Shown in pieces: positions 8,902 to 17,922 of a DNA stretch of 64,000 nt. The translations under genes and the position numbers were made by a program. This DNA comes from Pseudomonas sp. MM213 (lineage in GTDB: Bacteria > Pseudomonadota > Gammaproteobacteria > Pseudomonadales > Pseudomonadaceae). The notes below the pieces were generated by a model. The model was not told the origin of the DNA and ran no database searches. It saw only the letters and a list, made by a program, of their open reading frames with translations. Numbering within the stretch: the stretch's first letter is position 1; every line of letters begins with the position of its first letter. The stretch spans positions 1,550,001 through 1,614,000 of the forward strand of contig NZ_CP081943.1 in the NCBI RefSeq assembly GCF_020423045.1, given 5' to 3'.

Positions 8902-8926
8902 CCATCGCCGGCAAGCCGGCTCCTAC
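8902..8926. repeat. Single REP half-palindrome
   Basis: CCATCGCCGGCAAGCC followed by GGCTCCTAC lies between the DeoR gene and the gene at 8944-9612, matching the right arm of the REP units elsewhere in the window. Confidence 0.7.
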
Positions 8927-8943
8927 AGGATTGCGGTGAAGCG

Positions 8944-9612
8944 TCAGTTGATCGCGACCTGAGCCACATGGCCCGAGGTCACCAGCGCCTTCAACGAGGT
9001 GTCGAACTGTTTCAGTGCATTCACTTGCAATGCGGTTTGCTGATCGATCTGCGCGGCGATCTCCGGTGCGGCTTTGCCATGCACCCAGACCGAAGGCATT
9101 TGTTGTGTGCGCGAGCCCTCGGCCTTGCCGATGTATTGCAGGTTCGAGTCGTAGAATTTGGCCATGAACCGCGCTTCAACCTGGTTGTTACGCTTGGACA
9201 CCAGACGGCTGTAAGTGTCGAGCATCACCACCACGTCCGGGTGCGCCTGCACCAGCGCATCGAGGTTGTCGTAGACCGTCACCGAGGCAAACTCTTTCTG
9301 CAACGACCCCATCAGCCAGTTGATCGCCCGTTTCGGATCGGAGCTGTCGACGAAGGCGCTGCTGATGCGTGAATCCAGTTCCGGGTTCTTCGCGCCGTTC
9401 AGTGCAACCGAGTGGTACTGCTCAAGGTATTCGAGGGTGCTGACAGTGTTTTCGCTGTAGAGCACGCCCACTGATTGCGCGTGTTGCAACGTCGCGGCGC
9501 TGTCGGCGACCGGCGGGAAGTGGCAGGACTGTTCGGCGGCGTATGCCGGTACGGTGGCGGCAACGCTGCCGGTCAGGACAGCGACAAGGGCCAGCAGGGT
9601 AGAGATTCTCAT
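8944..9612 (-). CDS. Secreted protein of unknown function
   Basis: A 222-residue protein with a clear signal peptide (MRISTLLALVAVLTGSVAAT, cleavage near AYAAEQ). The mature part is mostly helical, has one cysteine (SCHFPP) and carries no motif I recognise. It includes a VVVMLDTYSRLVSKRNNQVEA segment and ends in helical VNALKQFDTSLKALV. It is probably periplasmic. I cannot assign a function; its context is a DeoR regulator downstream and a LysR regulator upstream on the same strand. Confidence 0.7.
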   Translation of the reverse strand: MRISTLLALVAVLTGSVAATVPAYAAEQSCHFPPVADSAATLQHAQSVGVLYSENTVSTLEYLEQYHSVALNGAKNPELDSRISSAFVDSSDPKRAINWLMGSLQKEFASVTVYDNLDALVQAHPDVVVMLDTYSRLVSKRNNQVEARFMAKFYDSNLQYIGKAEGSRTQQMPSVWVHGKAAPEIAAQIDQQTALQVNALKQFDTSLKALVTSGHVAQVAIN

Positions 9613-9748
9613 CGCGCAGGTTCCTTCGGTGGCGAATTCGGTATGTGGCTATCCTCCTCCCTTGGCGAAAAAACAGAACTTGCGATTCTTGATGATGGTT
9701 ATTGATCAAACGAATGGTTGCGGCAAAAGGGACCGTTACCCCCTAGCC

Positions 9749-10675
9749 TCATGCCCCCGGCCGATCAGCAACCGGCGCATGCTGCGCCATCAACTCGACC
9801 ACCCAATCAATAAACACGCGCAGCTTCAGGCTGATGTGCCGGTTCGGCGGGAAGGCCACATACAAGGGCATCGTCTCGAGACTCCAGCCCTCGAACAGCG
9901 GTACCAATTCACCGCGAGCCTCGTAGTCCCGGGACATGTATTTGGGCAGCCAAAGCACACCGAGCCCGGCGAGGCCCGCCGCAAGAAATGCGTTGCCATC
10001 ATCGACGGCCAGCACATAACGTCCTTTGACCTGCACACGCTCACGTTCGTTGTACATCGCGTAGGGCACCGGTTTGCCGGTGCGCGCCCACAAAAAGCCG
10101 ACGACTCGATGATCCGAATCCTCCAGCTCTTGCGGATGCACAGGCACGCCGACGCGAGCCAGATAGCTCGGTGCTGCAAACACCCCAAGCGGCAGGTCAG
10201 CGACACGCCGGGCCATCAGCGACTGGTCCATCAGCTCGCCGCCGCGCACCACGCAATCGACGTTTTCATCGATGATGTCGACGATGCGATCGCTGACGCC
10301 CATGTCGATCTGGATGTCCGGGTATCGCGCATAAAACGCAGGCAATGCCGGCACCAGAATCATCCTCGCCAGCGGGCTCGGCACATCCACGCGCAGCCGG
10401 CCTCTGGGCAACGTCGACGCACCGGACAGGCTGGTTTCGGCATCGTCCATGTCGGCCAGCAGCCGCAACACCCGCTCGTAATAGACGGCGCCATCAGCCG
10501 TGACGTTGACCTTGCGCGTGGTGCGGTTGAGCAACTTGACGCGCAACCGGGCCTCCAGTTGCTGCACCAGTTGGGTCACGGTGGTCTTGCTCATGTGCAG
10601 GGTTTCGGCCGCCTTGGTGAAACTGCCCGCCTCCACCACGCGCGCGAATGCCTGCATTGCATCAAAACGGTCCAT
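9749..10675 (-). CDS. LysR family transcriptional regulator
   Basis: A 308-residue LysR-type regulator: winged helix at the N-terminus (MDRFDAMQAFARVVEAGSFT, then AETLHMSKTTVTQLVQQLE) followed by a periplasmic-binding-like effector domain. The RTTRKVNVTADGAVYYER and GRLRVDVPS segments are those of the CrgA-like subgroup. The start at 10675 is chosen because MDRFDAM is the normal LysR beginning; the frame is open to 10756. It is divergent from the YjgF-family gene at 10808, a plausible target. Confidence 0.87.
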   Translation of the reverse strand: MDRFDAMQAFARVVEAGSFTKAAETLHMSKTTVTQLVQQLEARLRVKLLNRTTRKVNVTADGAVYYERVLRLLADMDDAETSLSGASTLPRGRLRVDVPSPLARMILVPALPAFYARYPDIQIDMGVSDRIVDIIDENVDCVVRGGELMDQSLMARRVADLPLGVFAAPSYLARVGVPVHPQELEDSDHRVVGFLWARTGKPVPYAMYNERERVQVKGRYVLAVDDGNAFLAAGLAGLGVLWLPKYMSRDYEARGELVPLFEGWSLETMPLYVAFPPNRHISLKLRVFIDWVVELMAQHAPVADRPGA

Positions 10676-10807
10676 TGCAGCCCCAGGTATCGATAGGATT
10701 GTTTGGATATCACAAACAGTGCTGGCCAAGGTTGCTCGTTTATCGCCCCGATGCAAGTCCTTACAGTCCCTTCATCGTTCACACAGAGCCCTTGATGGAG
10801 GCCTTTC

Positions 10808-11212
10808 ATGACGCAGCGCGATGTTGTTTTCCCAGCCAAACGCCAGGCGCTATATGAGCGCAATCGCTACTCACCGGCTATTCGCTCCAACGGCTTTTTG
10901 TTCGTCTCGGGGCAAGTCGGCAGCGCTGAGGATGGATCGCCCGAACCGGATCTGGAGAAACAGGTGCGGCTCGCCTTCACCAATTTGAACGCGATCCTCG
11001 TGGCGGCCGGTTGCACCTTCGACGATGTGATTGATGTCACCGTGTTCATCGTCGACCCCGAATCGACCTTCGAAACCATCTGGAAGATCGTGCCGGAGTT
11101 CTGGGGTAACGCACCGCACCCGACGTTGACCGGAGTCGGCGTAACGTGGCTGTATGGCTTTCAATTCGAGATCAAGGTGATTGCCAGGCTTCCAGACACC
11201 GCCGAGGAATGA
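10808..11212 (+). CDS. YjgF/YER057c/UK114 family protein, not canonical RidA
   Basis: A 134-residue protein with the YjgF fold signature (SPAIRSNGFLFVSGQVG at the N-terminus, LNAILVAAGCTFDDVIDVTVF in the middle). In true RidA enamine deaminases an arginine near the C-terminal VEIEAIA segment holds the substrate. Here that part reads TGVGVTWLYGFQFEIKVIAR and I see no matching arginine, so it is more likely one of the non-RidA subfamilies with another role. It is divergent from a LysR gene. Confidence 0.85.
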   Translation: MTQRDVVFPAKRQALYERNRYSPAIRSNGFLFVSGQVGSAEDGSPEPDLEKQVRLAFTNLNAILVAAGCTFDDVIDVTVFIVDPESTFETIWKIVPEFWGNAPHPTLTGVGVTWLYGFQFEIKVIARLPDTAEE

Positions 11213-11302
11213 ACTGAAGCCTGCACAGGGAATGAACGCGGCTATCCGTTCGGCGTTAGAATCGGAAAATGTTCAGCCCACACTTTTGAGGATGACCCAG
11301 GC

Positions 11303-11797
11303 ATGTCCACACCCGACATTTCCCTGCAAGACACCGCAGCGCCGGAAGGCGTTTGTTATGGCTGTGGCAGCCGCAACCCGCATGGGCTGCACGTCAAGAG
11401 CTACTGGCATGAAGACGGCGAGCATGTCATCGCCGAGCACGTGCCCGACGCCAGGTATTGCGGCTGGCCGGATCTGGTCTACGGCGGTTTGATCGCGATG
11501 CTGGTGGATTGCCATTCCAACTGGACCGCGATGGCCTATCACTACCGGGCGGAAAACCGCGACCCCGTCAGCCTTCCGCGCATCAATTGCGTCACGGGCA
11601 ACCTCGGCATCAAGTTCATCAAGCCGACGCCGATGGGTGTCCCGCTGACCCTGCGGGCGAAAGTCGAAGGTGATGTCGGGCGCAAGACCCGGGTCATCTG
11701 CGAGATCTACGCCGGGGACGTGCTCACGGCGGTGGGCGACTCCACTTTTGTTCGCGTGGACACCGCTCAATTGGCCGACGTCGCGCACAACCGATAG
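11303..11797 (+). CDS. Hotdog-fold thioesterase family protein
   Basis: A 164-residue PaaI-like hotdog protein. A CYGCGSRNPHGLHV segment near the N-terminus is typical of one branch of small acyl-CoA thioesterases, and the YGGLIAMLVDCHSNWTA helix carries the catalytic acid. It likely hydrolyses an acyl-CoA or aryl-CoA in the cytosol; the substrate is not evident. It lies 90 bp after the YjgF-family gene and 48 bp before a LysE exporter gene, all on the same strand. Confidence 0.82.
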   Translation: MSTPDISLQDTAAPEGVCYGCGSRNPHGLHVKSYWHEDGEHVIAEHVPDARYCGWPDLVYGGLIAMLVDCHSNWTAMAYHYRAENRDPVSLPRINCVTGNLGIKFIKPTPMGVPLTLRAKVEGDVGRKTRVICEIYAGDVLTAVGDSTFVRVDTAQLADVAHNR

Positions 11798-11845
11798 GTC
11801 GCCGCGTGATAACGTGCGCGCATCCTCTTTTGGAAGCGCACGCCC

Positions 11846-12466
11846 ATGTCCATCGCCGACAATCTTCTCGCCTTTACCTTCGCGGCCACGTTGCTGACAC
11901 TGACACCCGGCCTCGATACCGCATTGATCCTGCGAACCGCAACGGTGGACGGCCGACAACAGGCCTTCCGCGCGGCATTGGGCATCAATGCCGGCTGCTT
12001 CCTGTGGGGCGCTGCGGTCGCTTTTGGTCTGGGCGCGTTGATCGCTGTCTCGGAACTGGCCTTCAACGTCCTGAAATACTGCGGCGCCGCTTACCTGGCG
12101 TGGCTGGGCTTGAACATGCTGTTGCGCCCGCGCCGCTCGCTGTCGCCCCTCGAAACGGACGCAAAACCAACGGCCAACTGGTTTCTGAAAGGCATGATGG
12201 GGAATGTGCTCAACCCGAAAATCGGCATCTTTTACGTCTCTTTTCTCCCTCAGTTCATTCCCCAGGGCCACTCGCTGATTGCCTGGACTTTTGGCTTGGT
12301 CAGCATTCACGTGGTGCTCGGTTTGATCTGGTCGTTGACGTTGATTCGCGCTACACAACCACTCGCCCTGGTGCTGCGGCGTGAAAAAGTCATCAAGTGG
12401 ATGGACCGCACGACGGGCATGATCTTTGTTCTGTTTGCAGCGCGGTTGGCGTTCAGCAAGCGGTGA
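11846..12466 (+). CDS. LysE/RhtB family exporter
   Basis: A 206-residue inner-membrane exporter with about six hydrophobic segments. The family signature is clear: LLTLTPGLDTALILRTA near the N-terminus, AALGINAGCFLWGAAVAFGL, and the KGMMGNVLNPKIGIFYVSFLPQF motif in the middle. Members export amino acids such as lysine, homoserine or threonine. The gene is followed by a hairpin terminator shared with the convergent receptor gene. Confidence 0.87.
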   Translation: MSIADNLLAFTFAATLLTLTPGLDTALILRTATVDGRQQAFRAALGINAGCFLWGAAVAFGLGALIAVSELAFNVLKYCGAAYLAWLGLNMLLRPRRSLSPLETDAKPTANWFLKGMMGNVLNPKIGIFYVSFLPQFIPQGHSLIAWTFGLVSIHVVLGLIWSLTLIRATQPLALVLRREKVIKWMDRTTGMIFVLFAARLAFSKR

Positions 12467-12518
12467 ACAGCGCTCCTACAGTTTTGTGTTTCCCGGGATT
12501 GCGTGAAGAACCCAAAAA

Positions 12519-12546
12519 AATGCCCGCCTCTTGCGAAGCGGGCATT
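12519..12546. terminator. Bidirectional hairpin terminator
   Basis: AATGCCCGC (12519-12527) and GCGGGCATT (12538-12546) form a 9-bp stem with a 10-base loop, preceded by an A-run. It sits between the convergent LysE and TonB-dependent receptor genes; the A-run gives a T-tract on the minus strand for the receptor transcript. Confidence 0.8.
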
Positions 12547-12585
12547 TCGTTCACGGGTTATGCGTCGTTTTCAGCGCGGCCTGCG

Positions 12586-15066
12586 TTAAAAACTCGCTTT
12601 GACCGACACCATAAAGTTGCGTGGATCACCGTAGTAGTTGCCGAAGGTTTCGGTACCGATGGTGGCGTAGTAGCGCTTGTCGAACAGGTTGTTGCCGTTG
12701 AGCGCAACCGACCAGGTGTCGTCGATGCGGTAACCGATGCGGCCGTTCCAGACCGCATAACCTGACTGGCTGATTTTTTCGCCACTGGAAGGTGAAACCC
12801 GGAAGTTATCGCTTTGCGCGTTGACGCCGGCACCGATCGTGAATCGCTCAAGCGACCCGCTCAGGGCGTAATCGCCCCACATGCGCAGCACATGCCGAGG
12901 CACATAACTGTTGAACGCTGCGCCGTTCAGGCTGGTGTCGATGTCGTCGAGGGTTTTGGTCTGGGTATAGGTGTAACCCGCCAGCACTTGCAGGCGCTCA
13001 ATGACTTCACCGCTGATCTCGGCCTCGAACCCCTGGGCGCGAACCTTGCCGGCATTGACGTAGCAGTAACCATCGGATGAAGGACAGGATGAGTTGTAGT
13101 CCGTCTGCGCCTGATCTTTCTGGATCGTGCGGAACAAGTTGAAGGAACTGTTCAGGCGACCGTCGAACCAGGCGCCCTTGATCCCCAGCTCATAGCTCTG
13201 GCCCACGAGCGGCTTGAGTGCAGATCCGTCTTCCGAGCGGAAATTGCCTTGCGGGGTAAAGATATCCGAGTAGCTGGCATAGGCCGTCAGGTTCTCGTTA
13301 AGGTCCAGAAGCACACCGGCAAACGGCGTCACCTGCCCGGTCTCGGTAGCGCTGGAATGTTCCGAGGTGCCTGTGTTGATGAAGTCGGAGTCGGTTTCGG
13401 AGTAGTACCAGCTCACCCGACTGCCGACGACGAATGTCAGCGGATCGGCCAGTTTCAACCGCAGTGTCGAGTAGATGCCCTTCTGTTTGGTCACCGAATT
13501 GACCGGCCCGCCGCGAGATGAGTTGTCAATAAAGTAACTGTCATCCGGCTCCGGAATATGTTTGTCGGGGTTGAACACATTCTGGCGTTGCTTCAGAAAC
13601 GCCACCGAGTAGAAGTCGTCCTTTTTCGAACGACTGGCGTTGGCGCCCACGATCAATTCATGTTGCTGGCCGAACGCGTTGAACTTGCCATCCACGTACG
13701 CATCAAGACCGTAATCGACTTGATCGTAATCGTACATGCTGCCCAGCATGCCGGTGGTATTGGTACCTGGCGTCACGGCGCCGGAGGCGAATGCGTACTT
13801 GATGTCCTGGGTGTTTTTTGTATAAACACTGGCGACCTTCAAGCTCCAGTCATCATTGAACCGGTGATTCAAATCACTGAAAACGGTGGTGCGCTGGCTG
13901 CGCCACGTGTTCCACGAGGGATCGAGGCAGGTCGAGCGGCTGAGTTTCAAATCGCTGCGGTCCCGGTAACGCGGCAGGCCACCCCAGCAAGGGTTGGCGT
14001 CTACATCTTCATAGGCAACGCCCAGGCCGAGTGTCGTGTCGGGGCTCACATCAGCGTCGAGCGCGCCGTAATACACCTGATCCTTGCGACTGGCGTCGTC
14101 TACCGAGTAATGCCGACTCTGCTCGGCGACAACGGCCCGCCCCCGCAGGGTGCCGGATTCGTTCAGCGGGCCACCGGTGTCGACCTGTCCGCGATAGTTG
14201 TCCCAGCTGCCACCGGAGAGCGTGATGTCGGTGTGCGGGGCCGTCTGGCCGCGTTTGCGCACGAAGTTCACCCCGCCGGCGGTGCCACCTGAACCTTTCA
14301 TCATCCCGGCTGCGCCGCGAAGGATTTCGACACGGTCGTAGTACGCCATGTCACCGCTGAAACTGTCGGCCTGAACATAGAGGCTGCCCATGTCCAGAGG
14401 GACGCCGTCGTACTGATACTGGCCCGACATGCGGAACCCGCGCGAATAGAAATACTTGCCGCCCATGGTCGAGTCGTAGACGGTGATGCCCGGGGTCTTT
14501 TCCATGACCTGGTCGATGGTGTTCAGGTTCTGGTCATCGAGCATCTTGCGCGTCATCACCGTGACCGACTGCGGCGTTTCCCTGAGTGAGTGCTCACCCT
14601 TGCCGATAGTCACCGCACCCGTGGTGTACGAGCCGCTGTTTTCGGTGGTCGCGCCGAGCATTTGCCCATTGATGTTGGTCGCGCCCAGTTCCAGGGCCGC
14701 GCCGGCAGCCGTGGCTGGTCGCAGGACATAAGTACCGTTGGCCTGGGGTTCGGCTTGCAGACCACTTCCACCCAGAATCCGCGCAAACCCTTCGCTGATC
14801 CCGAAAGCACCGTTGAGGCCCGGGGATTTCAACCCTTCGAGTTGTCGCGCATCAAAGGAAATGGCGGCACCCGCCGCACTGGCGAATTGGCTGAGCACTT
14901 CGGTCAGGCTGCCGCCGGGAATGTTGAACGATTTCACCGGGCTCTGCTGTTGCACCGGCACCTGTGCCGCAAGCGTTGCCGTTGACCAGACGCCCGCCGT
15001 CGTTGCCGCCAATAGCCCGACCGTCACTGCGGTCGCCAGACGATCAGACTTGTACACCCGAGACAT
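12586..15066 (-). CDS. TonB-dependent siderophore receptor of the FpvA/FecA signalling type
   Basis: An 826-residue outer-membrane receptor. In order: signal peptide, an N-terminal signalling (STN) domain (about 45-100, FNIPGGSLTEVLSQFASAAG), a plug domain (LRETPQSVTVMTRKMLDD, DRVEILRGAAGMMKGSGGTAGGV) and a 22-strand barrel ending in a terminal Phe (VSVKASF). The STN domain means that ligand binding can be signalled to the FecR protein encoded just upstream. It imports a ferric siderophore, probably a foreign one, using TonB energy. No siderophore synthesis genes are in the window. It lies 119 bp downstream of the fecR-like gene. Confidence 0.93.
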   Translation of the reverse strand: MSRVYKSDRLATAVTVGLLAATTAGVWSTATLAAQVPVQQQSPVKSFNIPGGSLTEVLSQFASAAGAAISFDARQLEGLKSPGLNGAFGISEGFARILGGSGLQAEPQANGTYVLRPATAAGAALELGATNINGQMLGATTENSGSYTTGAVTIGKGEHSLRETPQSVTVMTRKMLDDQNLNTIDQVMEKTPGITVYDSTMGGKYFYSRGFRMSGQYQYDGVPLDMGSLYVQADSFSGDMAYYDRVEILRGAAGMMKGSGGTAGGVNFVRKRGQTAPHTDITLSGGSWDNYRGQVDTGGPLNESGTLRGRAVVAEQSRHYSVDDASRKDQVYYGALDADVSPDTTLGLGVAYEDVDANPCWGGLPRYRDRSDLKLSRSTCLDPSWNTWRSQRTTVFSDLNHRFNDDWSLKVASVYTKNTQDIKYAFASGAVTPGTNTTGMLGSMYDYDQVDYGLDAYVDGKFNAFGQQHELIVGANASRSKKDDFYSVAFLKQRQNVFNPDKHIPEPDDSYFIDNSSRGGPVNSVTKQKGIYSTLRLKLADPLTFVVGSRVSWYYSETDSDFINTGTSEHSSATETGQVTPFAGVLLDLNENLTAYASYSDIFTPQGNFRSEDGSALKPLVGQSYELGIKGAWFDGRLNSSFNLFRTIQKDQAQTDYNSSCPSSDGYCYVNAGKVRAQGFEAEISGEVIERLQVLAGYTYTQTKTLDDIDTSLNGAAFNSYVPRHVLRMWGDYALSGSLERFTIGAGVNAQSDNFRVSPSSGEKISQSGYAVWNGRIGYRIDDTWSVALNGNNLFDKRYYATIGTETFGNYYGDPRNFMVSVKASF

Positions 15067-15185
15067 GCTTACCCTCCCCCAAAAACAATCAATAAAAACT
15101 CACTGAGGGATGAGCCGAACGATGTGTATGAAAAGTGCAAAGGCCGAAAAAATTATTTTCAGATCTATCGCGAGCAAGCCCACAT

Positions 15186-16142
15186 TCAGAGCAAATCACC
15201 ACGCGACACGTCGACCCAATATCGACTGAACCGGGTGATCCGCAGCGAGAAACCACTCTCCAGCGCAGCCAGCGCCAGGTCGGTGTTATCAATGGGGAAA
15301 GCGCCGGACACCTTCAGTTGGGCGATACGCGGATCACAGCGCAACACACCTGTGCGATAGCGCGAAAGGTCGGCCAGCAACTCGGCCAAGGGACGATTGA
15401 TGGCAATGATGCTGCCCGTTTGCCAGGCGCCGACCGCTGCGTCGTTGCGCCGTACCGCCCCCACCGAGTGACCATCGAAGTCCAGGGACTGGCCGCCCTC
15501 CAGACGCACCGTCGAGCCACCGCCAGCCGAACGGACCTCTACGGCCTTCTCGATCACCGCCACCCCGCCGCCCTGTTCAAGGGACCGGACGATAAAACGC
15601 GTCCCGAGCGCCAGCACCTCTGCATGACGGGTGAGCACCTTGAAGGGTCGCTGCAAGGGATCGACAGCGGTCGTCACAAGGATCTCGCCACGCAACAGTT
15701 CGAGCACACGCTGACGACCGTCAAAACGAAGATTGACTGAGGTGTCGGTATTGAGCAGCAACGAACTGCCATCCGCCAACCGGAACTCACGGCGCTCACC
15801 CACGGCGGTGCGAAAATCGGCGAACAGGTTCTTCGAGGTTTCACTGCGCCAGCCCAGCCAGCCCAGTGAACTGGCGGAGGCAAGCACCAGCACACTGCGC
15901 AACACCTGACGCCGGGATCGATCAGCACCACGCAACGCTGGCAATGCCAGGGCACCCGGCACACTGGCCATCTGCTCGCCGACGTCCGCCATGCGTTGCC
16001 AGGCTTGTCGATGGGCAGGGTCGGCGACCAGCCAGTCGTTCCAGGCGGCCAGGTCCGAATCGGTGGCGACACCCGACCGAAGTCGGGCGTACCACTGGGC
16101 GGCAACGCTGATTGCCTTCAACTCAGCGGGCGAAAGGCTCAT
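15186..16142 (-). CDS. FecR family anti-sigma/sigma regulator
   Basis: A 318-residue cell-surface signalling regulator. The cytosolic N-terminal part (AAQWYARLRSG, AWNDWLVADPAHRQAWQRM) is the FecR DUF4880-type region. A single membrane segment (VLVLASASSLGWLGW, about residue 85) follows. A periplasmic FecR domain contains the VGERREFRLADGSSLLLNTD motif. It should relay the receptor signal to the sigma factor encoded upstream. The start at 16142 overlaps the sigma gene stop by 4 bp, so translation is coupled; a longer open frame to 16379 only overlaps the sigma gene in another frame. Confidence 0.9.
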   Translation of the reverse strand: MSLSPAELKAISVAAQWYARLRSGVATDSDLAAWNDWLVADPAHRQAWQRMADVGEQMASVPGALALPALRGADRSRRQVLRSVLVLASASSLGWLGWRSETSKNLFADFRTAVGERREFRLADGSSLLLNTDTSVNLRFDGRQRVLELLRGEILVTTAVDPLQRPFKVLTRHAEVLALGTRFIVRSLEQGGGVAVIEKAVEVRSAGGGSTVRLEGGQSLDFDGHSVGAVRRNDAAVGAWQTGSIIAINRPLAELLADLSRYRTGVLRCDPRIAQLKVSGAFPIDNTDLALAALESGFSLRITRFSRYWVDVSRGDLL

Positions 16143-16660
16143 GCCAGTTGCAACTGAATCTGCATCAGGCAGCAATGCTCCATGGCTTTGGCCATGTAGT
16201 TGTTGACCGTGCGAGAGCTGATATTCAAGCGCTCGGCAATCTGCGGGTAGGTCAAGCCGTCGAACTGAGACAGGATGAACGTCTGTTTGACCTTCGTCCC
16301 CAATCCTTGCAGCAGGCGGTCGATCTCCATCAGGGCTTGCAACAGGATCGCCTGCTCCTCCAACGAAGGCTGCTGCCATTCGGGCATGGCCGCCAAGGCT
16401 TCCAGATAGGACTGTTCCAATGACCGCCTGCGGAACAGATCGATCAGCAAACCCTTGGCGATCATCGACAGGTAAGGTCGCGGCTCGCGAATATCGAGTG
16501 CGTTACGCGCCTTGAGGACCCGGACGAAGGTGTCCTGCGTCAGGTCTGCCGCATCGAACGCATTGCCCAGGCGCTTGCGCAGCCAGCCATTGAGCCAACC
16601 GTGATGGTCGCAATACAGATCATTGACGGCGCTACGCAGGGATAAATCGTTGGCGGACAT
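16139..16660 (-). CDS. ECF sigma factor of the FecI type
   Basis: A 173-residue extracytoplasmic-function sigma factor with region 2 (DLTQDTFVRVLKARNALDIREPRPYL) and region 4 (TFILSQFDGLTYPQIAERLNISSRTVNNYMAKAM). It probably directs transcription of the TonB-dependent receptor two genes downstream once released by FecR. A good Fur box lies 23 bp upstream of the ATG, so the pair should be induced by iron shortage. Confidence 0.93.
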   Translation of the reverse strand: MSANDLSLRSAVNDLYCDHHGWLNGWLRKRLGNAFDAADLTQDTFVRVLKARNALDIREPRPYLSMIAKGLLIDLFRRRSLEQSYLEALAAMPEWQQPSLEEQAILLQALMEIDRLLQGLGTKVKQTFILSQFDGLTYPQIAERLNISSRTVNNYMAKAMEHCCLMQIQLQLA

Positions 16661-16682
16661 GACGATGGAATAATTCGCGAGT

Positions 16683-16701
16683 GATAATGACTCGCATTGT
16701 C
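16683..16701 (-). promoter_or_regulatory. Fur box before the ECF sigma gene
   Basis: GATAATGACTCGCATTGTC matches the 19-bp Fur consensus (GATAATGATAATCATTATC) at most positions of both half-sites. It lies 23 bp upstream of the sigma factor ATG. Iron repression of the cascade is inferred. Confidence 0.75.
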
Positions 16702-16850
16702 ATGTGTGCAATGGGTGATTTGCAATAGCCACATTGGCTGACAGGCGCGACGCCAGGCAGATGCATCAAGCCCATCAAAGAATACATGCAGGCGACTATC
16801 AGAATGTTTATGCAGTCGCTTGATCAATGTCGCTGACGCCTACCTCTGCA

Positions 16851-17807
16851 TCACACGGATGAAAACCGCTTGCGATAATCGCTCGGCCCCACTCCGAGGC
16901 GTCGCATAAATGCCCTTCTGAACCCGTCCGTATTGGCATAGCCGACGGTATCGGCCAAGCGCTTGAGTGATACGTCCGAGCCTTCGATTAGCCGCCTGGC
17001 CGCATCAATGCGCGCCAGCTCGACAAATTCGGCCGGGGTCGAATTCGCTTCGGATTTAAAGGTACGGGCGAAGTTGCGCTCGCTCATCCCGGCGCGGGCA
17101 GCCAGGGTGGGCACGCTCAAGTCAGCCTTCAGGTGCTCCAAAACATAATCCTGCACGTCTCTGATTACGCTGCGTTCTGCGGTTTGCGCTGCCAGTTGCG
17201 CGCTGAACTGCGACTGTCCGCCAGGCCGCTTGAAGAACATCACCATTTCACGGGCAACGCTCAGCGCCAGTTCTCTGCCGTGATCCTCTTCGACCAGCGC
17301 CAGGGCCAGGTCCATGCCGGCCGTGACACCCGCCGAGGTGTAGATGTTGCCGTCCTTGATGAAGATGCTGTCGGGTTCGACCTGCGTTTGCGGGTGCTCC
17401 TTGGCGAGTTTTGCGCTGGAATTCCAGTGAGTGGTAACTCGGCGTCCGTCCAGCAGGCCAGCGGCGGCGAGCAAGAAAGCACCGCTGCAGACCGAGCCGA
17501 TACGGCGCACGGATTTCGCCTGTCGGCGCAGCCACTCTTGCAGTGCAGGGTCGAGCGCAATTTCATCGATGTGTGGGCTTCCGGCCACGAGCAACGTATC
17601 GATCTTGCCTTTATAGGTATCGAAGGTCTCGTCGATGCCCAGCTTCAATCCGCTTGAACCTTTGATCATCCCCTTGTCGGTACCGATGACTTCCACCCGA
17701 TAGGCGCGCGGATTGCCGAGCTGCTTTGCCGCTTCAGCAAAGACGTCTGCCGGGCCGATGACATCCAGAAGCTGCACGCGGGGGAACGCCAGGAGAGTTA
17801 TGCGCAT
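16851..17807 (-). CDS. GlxA-type transcriptional regulator (DJ-1 domain plus AraC domain)
   Basis: A 318-residue regulator. The DJ-1-like N-terminal domain has RITLLAFPRVQLLDVIGPAD, GSVCSGAFLLAAAGLLDGRR and the WNSS segment. The C-terminal AraC DNA-binding domain has LSVPTLAARAGMSERNFART and LKRLADTVGYANTDGFRRAF. It is divergent from the SLAC1-type channel gene at 17923, and the 115-bp gap between them has an inverted repeat that could be its site. The effector is unknown. Confidence 0.87.
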   Translation of the reverse strand: MRITLLAFPRVQLLDVIGPADVFAEAAKQLGNPRAYRVEVIGTDKGMIKGSSGLKLGIDETFDTYKGKIDTLLVAGSPHIDEIALDPALQEWLRRQAKSVRRIGSVCSGAFLLAAAGLLDGRRVTTHWNSSAKLAKEHPQTQVEPDSIFIKDGNIYTSAGVTAGMDLALALVEEDHGRELALSVAREMVMFFKRPGGQSQFSAQLAAQTAERSVIRDVQDYVLEHLKADLSVPTLAARAGMSERNFARTFKSEANSTPAEFVELARIDAARRLIEGSDVSLKRLADTVGYANTDGFRRAFMRRLGVGPSDYRKRFSSV

Positions 17808-17853
17808 GATGTCTGTCCTCGTCGAATCATTGGCTGAATACGTCGTTATGTGA

Positions 17854-17887
17854 CTATTTCAGCCATGGTCTTTTCGGCTGAAAATAG
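17854..17887. promoter_or_regulatory. Inverted repeat between the GlxA-type regulator and the channel gene
   Basis: CTATTTCAGCC (17854-17864) and GGCTGAAAATAG (17876-17887) are an inverted repeat with one base inserted. A third partial copy, GGCTGAATA, is at 17832-17840. This is a candidate operator for the divergent pair. Confidence 0.5.
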
Positions 17888-17922
17888 CTCCAACAGCAAA
17901 TTCAGTCAAACGGGAGACCGCC

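Noticed and set aside
15067..15185. ECF-type promoter in front of the TonB-dependent receptor gene
   Set aside because: There is an A/T-rich GAAAATAA stretch and a CGTTC, but their spacing (over 30 bp) does not fit a FecI-type promoter, so I did not annotate one.
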